Assembly: GCF_005239225.2 (NCBI RefSeq) | Contig: NC_133302.1 | Location: forward strand, 17,711,357-17,775,356 | Source: Populus alba | Lineage: Eukaryota > Streptophyta > Magnoliopsida > Malpighiales > Salicaceae | Length of the DNA stretch: 64,000 bases | Direction: 5' to 3' | Part shown: positions 47,870-58,777 of the stretch, in pieces | Position numbering within the stretch: position 1 is the first letter of the stretch | Layout: the number at the start of each line of letters is the position of its first letter | Made by a program: the position numbers and the translations under genes | Notes under the pieces: model-generated | Seen by the model: the letters and a program-made list of their open reading frames with translations, nothing else | Told to the model about the DNA's origin: nothing | The model's database searches: none

Positions 47870-50039
47870 GGAGACCTTTATTTCTTCCTCTATTTTAGAC
47901 CCAACCACATCTATTATAGTGACTCATGTTACTGTCATGACTGCTACTGTAATAGAGGCAACAATTGTGATAATTGTTCCTCTTTCTAACACTAAACATG
48001 TTATCTAAACACCAATTATCTCTATTAGCGAATGTAGATGAAAACATATCTTCTTCGACAAGGTGTTTTTTAATTTGTTAATGGTTCTTTGTTGTGTCCT
48101 CCTCACATAGCTACTACTAATGACTCTTCTCTTTAGGTTAATCCCTCATTCCTTTATTGGAAACAACAAGATCAAATTATTCCAAGTGCACTCCTTTCCT
48201 CTTTTTCAATAGATGTACTACACCTTGTTGTCGATTGGCAAACCTTGTATTGTGTTTGGCATACTCTTGGGCAAGCATTTGCTTTTCCATCTAACTCTCA
48301 TATTATGCAACTTCATGGCTCCTTTCAAGATCTTCATCAAGGTGATGATTTTGTCACCATATATCTACAGCGAGCAAATTCATTATTTGATGAATTTGCA
48401 GCAGCTGACCAATCAATTTCAGTTGCAAACTTCAATTTATATGTGTTTCGTAGACTTTAAGGAGAGTTCAAGGATTTGGTGACCAACCTCTCAACAAGAG
48501 CAGATCTTGTATCCTATATAGATTTTCATAGTCATCTTCTTACTCGTGAGTTTCTTCACAAGAACTCTCTTCAATCCATGGGTGTTACTGTCACTGCTCC
48601 CTTGCTACCCATGCCAACTCAACCACCATCAACTCTTGTTTCATAACATCATTCCCCTAGTTTGTTTAACAACAACTTTATTTCTAATTGTGATAAGGGC
48701 CATCTCATGGTGGTTGATGCCACAACAACAACCGACACAACAGCAATTCAGGTCTAATTACCATGGGCTCTATGGTTCTTCCACTAGTGACTAGCGGCAA
48801 GGTAATTGGCAATAGAACAAAAGGTATAACAGCGCCCAATAATGGTCCAATACATGCCCTTTTAGGTAGAATGTCAGGTGCTAGCTCTACCATTTCTTTG
48901 GTCATTCAACGCCTCAATACACTCAACTTAACAACCATAGACAACAACACTATGTGAATCATGCTATCAGCAACATCTCCTCGATGAACTTTGTGGATTG
49001 GTTTTTGGATACCTATGCGAATTAACACGCTACTCCTGACCTTGCGACTCTGTCCGAGTTTGAACCCTATCTTGGTAATAATCATTTGCATGTTGATGAT
49101 GGAAATGGTCTTTCCATATCTAATGTTGGGCATACTATGTTACATACAACAAAACAAACTTTTACCTTATCTAATATTCTTCATATACCTCATATTACCA
49201 ATCAATTGCTTTCTGTTTAGAAATCTTGTTATGATAATAAAGTCTATTTTGAATTTCACAAGTTTATGTTTTATGTTAAAGACTTCAACACCAAGGTAGG
49301 GCTCCATTCTGGTCAGAGTAATGATGGTCTCTATGTTTTGTCCAAGTCTTCTGCCACATCAATTCCACAAGGTTACTAGTCTCCTTGCAGAACTGCTTCT
49401 GCTGATATCTAGCATCGTGGATTGGGTCATCTTATTTCCCGTGTTTAAAATTTTTTAGTATCAAGTAAAAACCTTATGACTCTAGACATTTACTTTTTCA
49501 ATGTCAAGCATGTCCGCTGGGAAAGTTGTCGCGTTTGTTATTGGGACCTACAGGTCACAAATGTTCTACTACATTTAAATTAATTTTTAATGATGTCTGG
49601 GGTCCTGCTTTTATTTTTTCTTCTGATGGTTTTGTTATTTTGTTATTCTTGTCGATACGCATACAAAATATATCTGGCAATATCCTCTTGTTATGAAATT
49701 TGATGTATTTTCTATTTTCCATCATTTTCAAGTTTTTGTTGAGTGTCAATTTTCATGTAAATTTTTTATTTGTTCAGACTGATTAGAGGTGGTGATTACT
49801 GCAAGTTACATACTTTCTTTTAGACAATCGGTATTCATAATTGTTTAATACATCCTTATACTCATGAACAAAATTAAATTCCTCAATTAGTGTAAACCTC
49901 CATTATGATTTTGGAATTATGCGTTTGAATCTTTGCATTATGATTTTCTACATAGTTTTGAGTGTCTTTGTTTTTCGTATCTACATTCGTATCATACTAA
50001 AAAATTGGATATTCATTCCTCTCCATCCGTGTTATTAGG
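47870..50039 (+). pseudogene. Ty1/copia gag, protease, pre-integrase and integrase start
   Basis: Broken frames in order: gag core (48170-48460; 'IMQLHGSFQDLHQGDDFVTI', 'IYLQRANSLFDEFAAA'), a Q-rich spacer (48700), a protease region (48985-49140) with 'WFLDTYANQHATPDLATL', where the D-T-G-A active site has Y for G, a GAG-pre-integrase block near 49410 ('HRGLGHLISRV'), and the zinc and core start of integrase (49500-49640; 'CPLGKLSRLL', 'FNDVWGPAF'). Many stops are present. The frame is cut by an insertion after CTATA at 50040-50044. Confidence 0.85.
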
Positions 50040-50101
50040 CTATATGTAAAAACCAAAAAAAAAAAACAATAACAAGTGGAACCAAAATGACTCCACCATC
50101 G

Positions 50102-50410
50102 CTATCGATTTCTGAAGCGACAGCGATGCAGTTTCGGCCTGCAGATTTCTGCAGCAGCAGCGACGTAGTTTCAGGCTGTCAATTTCTGAATCAGCAATGA
50201 CGCAGTTTCGGCCTGCCAATTTCTGAATCGACAGTGACGCAGTGCGGCTGTCGATTTCTGAATCGGCTGCAACGCAATTTCGGGCTGCTGATTTCTGAAT
50301 CGGTAATGATGCAATTTGGCTGCCGATTCAGCAGCACAGTTTGAGGCTGTTGATTCCTGAATCGGCAGCGACACAGTTTGAGGTTGTCGATTTCAGAATC
50401 GGCAGCGACA
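50102..50410 (+). repeat. Tandem array with CGATTTCTGAATCGGC hairpins
   Basis: About 8 units of 35-45 bp contain GCNGATTTCTGAATCGGC and CAGCGACGCAGTTT. GTCGATT or GCCGATT pairs with AATCGGC around TCTG or TCAG. Confidence 0.75.
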
Positions 50411-50565
50411 TAAAAAAAAATTAAATAAATAAAGGATTTAGTGTGAGACCGACCTATCCTAGGGGGGAAAGGGGAATGAAAATCAGCTCAAGGATAACCC
50501 AAAAGGAGGATTAGGACAACCTTGTCCAACATCCAAACACCCCCCCTTTTTGCTTTTAGGAGGGG

Positions 50566-50572
50566 TATAAAT
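50566..50572 (+). promoter_or_regulatory. TATA box of the 5.5-kb LTR
   Basis: TATAAAT after a C/T-rich stretch and before AGGAGAGAGAGAGGG, about 520 bp into the element. Confidence 0.6.
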
Positions 50573-51129
50573 GTAGTAAGGAGAGAGAGAGGGAGACACC
50601 CTCCCCAAAAACAAGCTACATGCTATTGTCCCCTTCCCTCTCCCCAAAGTGAGCTTCATGCTCTTGTCCCCATCCCTTTCCCCAAAAATGAGATGCTTGT
50701 CCCCTTCCCTCTTTCCGTTTCCAAGGAAAGAACTTGACCAAACCCCAGCTGCTAATGCCCTCCTTAGACGTGAGAGAAAGAAGGGAGAGCTTGACAGGAG
50801 GCTGGACAGCTGCAAACATGAAAGGAGTAGAGGCCTAAAATCGATGGGAAACTAACAAAAGGAGGAGAAAAACCAAAAGAGAGGAAGAGGAAGAAACAAT
50901 CAAGAGCAGAAGGGGAGAAATGTTGTCAAACCCCTCCCAAAAATGCTAAATCTGTGAGGTATGAACCATGTCTTTCTCCACCTGTTCTTAAGGTCTTGAA
51001 ATCGAAAGGAAGAAGAAAACTATGGATGCATTGCCTAGGAACTTTCCTCCAACTGTTATGGAAAGAACTAAGCTAAAAGGAGGGACAAAAACGAGGCTGG
51101 ATGGGGGACCTAATTCCAGAATATTTAAC

Positions 51130-51330
51130 AAAAGATTATATGCTGAAATTGACGGGTTCAATGTGTGTATGCTGCTAGAAGTCATTGAAAGATTATATGG
51201 TGGAATTGATGGTTTCAATATGTGTGTTCTGCTAGAATTCATTGAAAGATTATATGTTGGAATTGATGGTTTCAATGTGTGTGTTCTGCTGGAATTGATG
51301 GTTTTAATGTGTGTGTTCTGTTGGAACTTA
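51130..51330 (+). repeat. 63-bp direct repeat, about 3 copies
   Basis: GAAAGATTATATGNTGGAATTGATGGTTTCAATRTGTG-type units recur. A length divisible by three keeps a 135-codon frame open through it; there is no other sign of coding. Confidence 0.7.
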
Positions 51331-51394
51331 GTGACAGTTTATGTACTAGGGTTGTTACAACATGTGTGGTGTGTTTTCATGCCAAAATATGGGT

Positions 51395-52345
51395 TGGGCA
51401 GTGAATTTGCGATTCGCTGTCGAAACTGAGTCTTCTGTAGCGAATTAGTTTTCGCTGTTGAAATGTATGTTCTGTAGTGAATTCGTGATTCGTTATCGAA
51501 GTTGAGTTGGCTGCTATGAATTTGCGATTCGCTGCCGAAACTGAGTTTCCTGCAGCGAACTAGCATTCGCTGCTGAATTGTGTGTCCTACAGTGAAATTG
51601 TGATTCGCTGCCAAAACGGAAATGTCTGCAGCAAATTAGCATTCACTGCCGAAATGTGTGTTCTACAATGAATTTGTGATCCACTGCCAAAGTTGAGTGG
51701 GTTGCTACGAATTTGTGATTCACTGCCGAAACTAAGTTTCCTGCAACGAACTAGCATTCGCTACTGAATTGTGTGTCCTACAACAAAATTGTGATTCGTT
51801 GCCGAAACGGAGATGTCTGCAGCTAATTTAGGAGTCATTGTCAAAATGTGTGTTCTACAGTAAATTTGTGATTCGCTGCCAAAGTTGAGTTGGCTGCAGT
51901 GAAATTGTGATTCACTGCCGAAATTGAGTTGTCTGCAACGAATTAGCATTCACTACCGAAATGTGTGTTCTGCAACGAATTTGTGATTCGCTGCCGAAAT
52001 TGAGTTGGTTGCAGCAAAATTGAGTTTGCTGCAGCGAAATTGTGATTCGCTGTTGAAATTGAGTTGTCTGCAGTGAATTAGCATTCGCTGCTAAAATATG
52101 TGTTCTATAGTAAATTTGTGATTCGCTGCTGAAGTTGAGTTGTCTGCAGTGAATTAGCTTTCACTACCGAAATGTTAGTTCTGCAGCGAATTTGTGATTC
52201 GCTGTCGAAGTCGAGTTGTCTGCTAGAAGTAGCATTCGCTACCGCAAAACTTGTTGGCTGCACCGAATTAGTTTTTTGTTCGCTGTCGAATTAGCAGCCT
52301 ACAGCAAACCAATTTTCGCTTCCGAATTGTGCAGCCTATAGTGAA
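51395..52345 (+). repeat. Tandem array of GCAGCGAAT / ATTCGCTGC hairpins
   Basis: More than 20 inverted repeats of up to 9 bp enclose short loops (TAGC, TTGTG, TTGCG). Units alternate AATTAGCATTCGCTG and AATTTGTGATTCGCTG forms about 50 bp apart. Several copies have changes in one arm that keep G-U pairing on the plus strand, such as GTAGTGAAT with ATTCGTTAT near 51475. Others have decayed. Confidence 0.88.
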
Positions 52346-52859
52346 CCAGTTTTTGCTGCCGATTTCTACAATAGGCCTTCTGGGAAAAAATGACTTAAAT
52401 TCTAATAACAATTTCATGGTATGATGGTGTAAAATGTGGAACACTTGAATGTGAACATATGAACTCTTGAAATAAGTGTGGTGATGATTGTGAATTGAAG
52501 ATACAAATGAATTGATTGTGGTCATTGGTGTCTTAGGTGTTGTGGCCGAGATCGGACCATTGCCAGGACAAGGACAAACCATAAGTGGAGCAGGTAAATG
52601 GTTTCCACCTATTTCCCATTTTGATGTTTATGTTTTGAAATGATTAACTTGTGATGATATTTTATTTAAATCCTTGTTGTAAGAGGAAACGACGTAGAAG
52701 AGTTGGATTAAATTCTTGAGGATTGTCGCAACAACTATGAAATGTCGAACAAGTTCTTGATGAATGTTGAAACGATGGTGAAAATGTTAGAGTTCTAAAC
52801 TAACCCATTTGAGGTGAACATCTTATTGAGTTGTGATGAATACTAAACCGAATATGATG

Positions 52860-53380
52860 TTGAGGTTGTTATGAATTTGGGCTACTAATGAATGGTAGTA
52901 TGTGTCGTAGAAGGATCTACTTTTGTATTCTTATTGAATGTAATGGTGATGAATGATTGTATGAGTATTATGAAGGATCTACTATTTTATTATATTGAAT
53001 GTAATTATGATGAATGTGTTACCAAGGATCTATTATTCTATTATATTGAATGTAATGATGATGAATGATTGTATGAGTGTTATGAAAGACCTATCATTGT
53101 ATCGTATGGATGGTTAATTACCACAAATGGTGGTGTGATACAAAGGGTACTGTCAAGAATGATTGTTATGTTGCATTGAACATTAACTTTCAAGAATGGT
53201 TGGATGAGTGATACAAAGGGTACTGTTGTGTTATACTGAATACTAAACTGTTGTGGGATGTTTGGTTCTACATTACAAAGGATCTATCGTGTTACGGAAT
53301 GATAAACTACTAGGAAATGGTGGTACGAGTATCCCTAAGGGTCTGTTATGATGTTGCAAGGAATGTCAAATTGTCATGAA
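52860..53380 (+). repeat. Degenerate repeats with AAGGATCTAC and ATATTGAATGTAAT
   Basis: Irregular units of 55-110 bp lead into the following array. No hairpin pattern is obvious. Confidence 0.55.
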
Positions 53381-53394
53381 TTGTTTGATGAAAC

Positions 53395-54780
53395 AATGAT
53401 TAGCTTCGGCTAATGGCATCTGAATGGATGACCGGAACAAACGATTGATTAGCTCCGGCTAATGGCATCCCAGTGGATGACCGGAACAAACGATTGATTA
53501 GCTCCGGCTAATGGCATCCGAATGGCTAACTGTGACAAATGATTGATTAGCTCTAGCTAATGGTATCCGAATGGATGACCGGCACAAATGATTGGTTAGC
53601 TCTAGCTAATGGCATCCAAAAGGATGACTGGAACAAACGATTGATTACCTTCGGCTAATGGCATCCGAATGGATGACTAGGACAAATGATTGATTAGCTT
53701 CGGCTAATGGTATCCAAGTGGATGACCGAAACAAATGATTGATTAGCTTCGGTTAATGGCATCCGAGTGGATGACCGGAACAAATGATTGATTAGCTTCG
53801 GTTAATGGCATCCGATCGGCCAATGGCATCCGAAGGGATGACTGAAACAAACGATTGATTAACTTCGGCTAATGGCATCCGAATGGATGACCGGGGTAAG
53901 TGATTGATTAGCTCTGGCTATTAGCATCCAAAGCAGATGACTAGGATGAACAAAGATTAGCTCCGACTAATGGCATCCTAAATGGATAATTGAGATTAAT
54001 AAATGATCAGCTATGGTAATGGCATCATAGAAGAATTACCAGAATGAATAAATGATTAGCTTTGGTAAATGGCATCCTATATGGATAATCGAGATTAATA
54101 AATGATCAGCTATGGTAATGGCACCATAAATGAATTACTAGAATGAATAAATGATTAGCTTTGGTAAATGGCATCCTAAATGGATAATCGAGATTAATAA
54201 ATGATTAGCTATGGTAATGGCACCATATATGAATTACTAGAATGAATAAATGATTAGCTTTGGTAAATGGAATCCTAAATGGATAATCGAGATTAATAAA
54301 TAATTAGCTATGGTAATGGCACCATAGATGAATTACCATAATGAATAAATGATTAGCTTCGGTAAATGGCATCCTAAATGGATAATCAGGATGCATAAAT
54401 TATTAGCTTCGGCTAATAACATCCTAGGTGGATAACCGAGATGAACAAATGATTAATTACGACTAATGGCATCCTAAATGGATAATTAGGATGCATAAAT
54501 TACTAGCTTCGGCAAATAACATCCTAGGTGGATAACCGAGATGAACAAATGATTAATTACGACTAATGACATCCTAAATGGATAATTGGGATGAATAAAT
54601 GACTAGCTTCGGCTAATAGCATTCTAAATGGATAATCAGGATGAAGAAATGACTAGCTTCAGCTAATCGCATCCTAAGTGCGAAGAAATATGAGTAGCTA
54701 CGGCTAATGGCACCCTAGTGGATGACAAGATGAATAAATGATTGGCTTCGGCTAATGGCCTCCCAAGAGGATTGTCGGAT
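53395..54780 (+). repeat. Double-hairpin array, many with TTCG loops
   Basis: About 30 units of 43-50 bp. Hairpin 1 is ATTAGC-TTCG-GCTAAT (also TCCG and TCTA loops, and GC..GTTAA with a G-U pair). Hairpin 2 is CATCC-NNNN-GGATG (GAAT, CAGT, AAGT, TAAAT loops). Midway (54000-54340) the stems switch to CTATGG/CCATAG and GGTAAT/ATTACC, so pairing is kept while the sequence changes. Confidence 0.9.
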
Positions 54781-55557
54781 TTGAGTGTATGAGTTAGTTT
54801 TAAGAAGAATTGATGTGGACATGTATACTACATTTTGTATATACTAAGTATATGAAAGGACTATAATGGTTATGCTTTAAACAAAGAAAAACATTAATTC
54901 GGCTAACGGCATTCGAGATGAACGATCGGGTTTGAGTACTGTGATTAGCCTCGTTAATTGATGGATTATTAACGGTGGTATTTACACAAGTAAAGGGAAA
55001 TTAAAGAATTATGCTTATTGGTCCATGAATGAAATGTGACTTTAATCTTGTTTTATTATGTTTCTTAAATGGCCTATAATGCTTAAAATTACCTTGTGTT
55101 GTAACAGGGACATTATACCAATATGGTGTGTAAGGAAATTCATTTCGTGGCTCACACATTTCGAAAAAGAATTATATACTCGCATATTATGGGTGATATG
55201 AGTTCTGCATGAACGAACATGTAAATCACTTAATTAGTCATTCGATCCCTTCTATAAAAACTAGTAATTAAATATTGAAATGGAATACGGATGAGAATGT
55301 ACGAACAAGTTGATATGAAGTATATGAATACTCATATGAGGTATTCATCTAATGAGGACGTCATGTTGTAAGAATCACATGCGGTCAGGATAACAAAAGT
55401 ACTAGTTGTGTAACTTGTTGTTTGACACTCTTGTATGAACTCGTGATAATATGAGCTTAGAACAAGAATGGAAATTTATGAATAAGTTGATATGATGTAA
55501 TGTAAAAAAAAAAATCCAATGACTTTAGCCTTGAAAAGGCTGGGTCGTTACACTATA

Positions 55558-55619
55558 GCTCCTCTCATTTGGGTTATCATTATCTTGACCTCACTTCTCA
55601 ACGTATTTATGTTTATCTT
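55558..55619 (+). pseudogene. 62-bp copia integrase piece between two insertions
   Basis: It encodes the copia segment around 'LTS' before the C-terminal linker, continuing from 50039 after removing the 5.5-kb element and one CTATA. It ends in ATCTT, the target copy of the next insertion. Confidence 0.75.
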
Positions 55620-57048
55620 TGATTAGTACTTAAAAATGCATGTTTATCAAGGTTTTATATCATCATTTTGCACTTGAAGTATCAATAACTCCTTAACTAA
55701 AGCATGTTTTATAATAACAAGTTTGATACTATAAGATAATTTAATTTATGGTAAATGCTCATCTTAAATGCAGGCTTATCACATAAATCAAAGGATTGAT
55801 TGATGAGTTTAAGTATTGAAAGTGAAAGGACAAAGAGATGGCCAAACTTAGAAAAGAGATGCTGGTGTAGTCCAAACCGGAACATTGCTCGGTAATTGGA
55901 TCATATCTGGAGCTCTAGATCTCGGATTTAGGTCCATTTTATATGGATGGAAAGGTAAGACATAGGCCTACAACTTTCATAAAAGTCCAAGATTTAAAAA
56001 GGCCGTTTTGAAGTCCAAATTGAAGGAACAACGAAGAAGTCCGAAGCTGTCCTGCAGCCCAGACACTGTTTAGTGTTCAGCCCATATCTTGAGTTCTAGA
56101 AGTCCAAATGACCTTTTTTTTTTTTGTTGGAAAGCTGAGACAATTTCCTAGAACATTCCTGAGGATTCTGTGTAAATTATGATGTTATCAATGATATCTT
56201 GTTCAGACAAGAAGATAAGGATTGTCACCAAGTCAAAATGTGGCCACCCACTCATCAATTAGTCAACAAATCAATAGTTCCAAATTTTGCCTATAAAAGG
56301 AGGCATTACCATGTATTGAGGCATCTTGGTTTCCAGATCAAGATCATGCTCTTGCTTTCTCTCTTTGTATTGCTTATGTTTTGCTTTCATTAATATCAAA
56401 TTTATGCACTTCATTTCCTTTTCTTTACTTAGTTAACTTCTTTCTCATTTATGTTCTTGTCTTGTTCATTCATGTTTCTTTCTTTTATTATGTTTAGCTA
56501 AGTTAATTATGTCAAGGTGAAAAAGGTACACTAATGGTGTAAGAATAAATATAGTGTAAACTCAACATGGATCTTAATGTTTAATATTAACATGTCTTAT
56601 CTTTTTATCTTACTAATTTTTAATACCTTGCTTGTTAAATGGTTAATCTAGTTTTGTGTTGTATAACACTTGGTACAACAAATGTTTGGCACTCTCATAG
56701 CTCAACCGTATGGTATTACCTACACCTGGGCTATGAAAGGAACTTGATTTGTTGTTAACATCAGTTAACATCATGAATTCCTGACAATATTTAAAAGTTT
56801 GGTGTTATGTAAATAAGATAATTAATATGATCATGTTAATAATTTATAATGAGCTATTAATGAGAAATCATTTGATTGGAACCTCCTTCGTGTGTGGTTT
56901 CCAAATTGAGTAATAAGAGTTTATACTATACTTGTTTGAAATACCATTGGTGGATCCTCTAACCTTGACATTTGTTTTTATCATTGTTTAATCCTTACAT
57001 TAATCTTTCATCTCAAAGTTCTCATTAATTTCTTCCTCCTCTTCTTTT

Positions 57049-57171
57049 TACTACTACTACTACTACTACTACTATTATTATTACTACTACTACTATTACT
57101 ATTACTATTACTATTACTATTACTATTACTATTAATATTATTACTATTATTAGTATTATTATTATTATTTA
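57049..57171 (+). repeat. (ACT/ATT)n microsatellite
   Basis: Interrupted TAC, TAT and ATT trinucleotides over about 120 bp, inside the solo LTR. Confidence 0.95.
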
Positions 57172-57295
57172 CATTATGTTTATATTATATAATTTATCTC
57201 TTTGATCTTTTCATAAAGTCAGTATATAGGCTGGAAACCTATGACCCGATCTTTTAGATCATTATCAGGTATAACAACGTCACGTACTGAGTATT

Positions 57296-57296
<1 letters not shown>

Positions 57297-57334
<38 letters not shown>

Positions 57335-57364
57335 CTTATTGTTGTTGTTGTTGTTGTTGTTATT
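57297..57364 (+). repeat. (TTG)n microsatellite
   Basis: About 22 TTG units with two interruptions (TTC, TTA). Confidence 0.95.
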
Positions 57365-57490
57365 GTCTTGTTATTTATAATTTATACAATTAACCTCTCT
57401 GTGGTTCAACCCCGGTCTTGCTAGGTTATTTATTACTTCGACACTCCTACACTTGGGAGAAGACATCAATCTTTTGGTCGTGTCAATCTT

Positions 57491-58617
57491 CATGCTTGCT
57501 TTTATTAACAAGTATTTCTATTTGACAAATCTAAACAGATGGCACACACACCCAACACCTCACCACCTAATATTCCTGCAACTCACTTGCCCAATTTCCT
57601 TCATTCTCCACTTTTTCACTCCCCTCTGCCTACAACCTCTCTACCACCCATATTGCCTACCACTTTTTCCACCTTTCAATAAAACACGAACCACTTTTTA
57701 TATCATTATATACTTGTTTATCTAATAATCATTCTTCAGGTAAAGGTTCTCCTCCATTAGAGTTGCATTTTTCCAAGTTTGACACTGCTAGTTCTTTTGG
57801 TTCTATAGATGATTCCCACAAGTCTGCGACTGCCAGTCTCGTCTCTTGGTCAAACTCTCCTCGTGGGTTAAATTTGGTTGTTGACCTCTCTTTCTATTCT
57901 CTGCAATAGCATAAAGGTTTGGCCTTACCTAGCTCTAGTTCTGTGGTTCATCAGCATCCTATAGTTCTTCATCCACGGTTGTCAAAGACAACAAATCTAA
58001 TAGCTTCATTAGCTTTTACGAGATAAGATATTTGTTTTGCTATTAACAAGGTCTATCAGTTTATCCATGCTCCTACCGATACGCATTGGGCTATCATTAA
58101 ATGCATTCTACATTATCTTAAGAGTACGGTTGTTTTGGCTTACATATCATTTTTAGCTCCTCTTTTCCTATTTTACAAATATTGATTGAGCTGGTAGTGT
58201 TGATGATCATAAGTATGGGTGGCTATCTTGTTTTCTTTAGTAATACCCTGATTTCTTGGAAATTAAGCAAACAACACATGGTTGTTTGTTCTTCTATCGA
58301 AGGAGAGTATAAAGCCCTAGCTAACGACATTGTTGAGATTGTCTGGCTTCAGTATTTATTATCTGATCTGCAAATTACACCTACTTTTATGCCTATGATT
58401 TGATGTCATAATTTGGGTGCTACTTATATGTTAGTGAATCCTGTCTTCCATGCTCATACTAAACATGTTGAGGTTAATTATCGTTTTGTACACGACAGGG
58501 TTGCCAATAAGAACATTCATATTCATTTTATTTTTTCCAAGGATTAGCTTGTCGATGTTCTTACCAAGCCACTTCTTACTAATTATTTTACTACTCTTTG
58601 ATTCAAGCTTTAGGGGG
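57491..58617 (+). pseudogene. Copia pol 3' part: linker and RNase H
   Basis: A P/H-rich linker (57540-57680) and S-rich segment run to 58010, where most of the reverse transcriptase is deleted. RNase H follows (58090-58560): 'GGYLVFFSNTLISWKLSKQH', 'SSIEGEYKALANDIVEIVWL' with E-Y-K-A-L at the usual place, and 'KHVEVNYRFVHDRV'. Stops interrupt it. It ends at the polypurine tract TTTAGGGGG (58610-58617). Confidence 0.82.
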
Positions 58618-58730
58618 TGTATTATAGATAATTGCACAATATAGGTTGTATATAACTAAAGGTTGATAGGCTTACTCTTGTGTTTAGGAAAGGTTGGCTA
58701 ACTAATTGGTTAAACCTCATATTATTCTCA
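58618..58730 (+). repeat. Copia 3' LTR, 113 bp
   Basis: TGTATTATAG to TTATTATTCTCA, right after the polypurine tract. Its last 40 bp match 44709-44746. It is short for copia, so an internal deletion is possible. The matching 5' LTR start was not found beyond the CACTA element. Confidence 0.7.
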
Positions 58731-58777
58731 ATTGTTTCTCCTTCTTTCATTCGAAAATTTTAAAAATATCTTCTTAG

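Larger units (their letters stand above)
50045..55552 (+). mobile_element. 5.5-kb solo LTR or LTR-like element in copia integrase
   Basis: TGTAAAAACC to GGCTGGGTCGTTACA, flanked by CTATA at 50040-50044 and 55553-55557, so the ends are exact. No gag or pol motif is seen. It has a TATA box (50566-50572) followed by purine-rich DNA, a 63-bp repeat (51130-51330) and three hairpin arrays. The forward direction is suggested by the TATA box only. It could be a very long solo LTR or a non-autonomous element without recognisable LTR pair; no direct terminal repeats were found. Confidence 0.75.
55620..57485 (+). mobile_element. Solo LTR, 1,866 bp, target duplication ATCTT
   Basis: TGATTAGTAC to GGTCGTGTCA, flanked by ATCTT at 55615-55619 and 57486-57490. 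It has a TATAAAAGG box at 56292-56300, trinucleotide microsatellites (57049-57171 and 57297-57364), and an end region with GTGGTTCAACCCCGGTCTTG and ACACTCCTACACTTGGG, common in plant gypsy LTRs. No coding region was found. Confidence 0.8.

Noticed and set aside
50483..50855. Frames on both strands after the TATA box
   Set aside because: They lie in a purine/pyrimidine-rich leader of the 5.5-kb LTR and show no domain.
53395..54780. CRISPR-like array of regular palindromic repeats
   Set aside because: Units are contiguous and diverged with no unique spacers, there are no cas genes, and the context is a plant retroelement.
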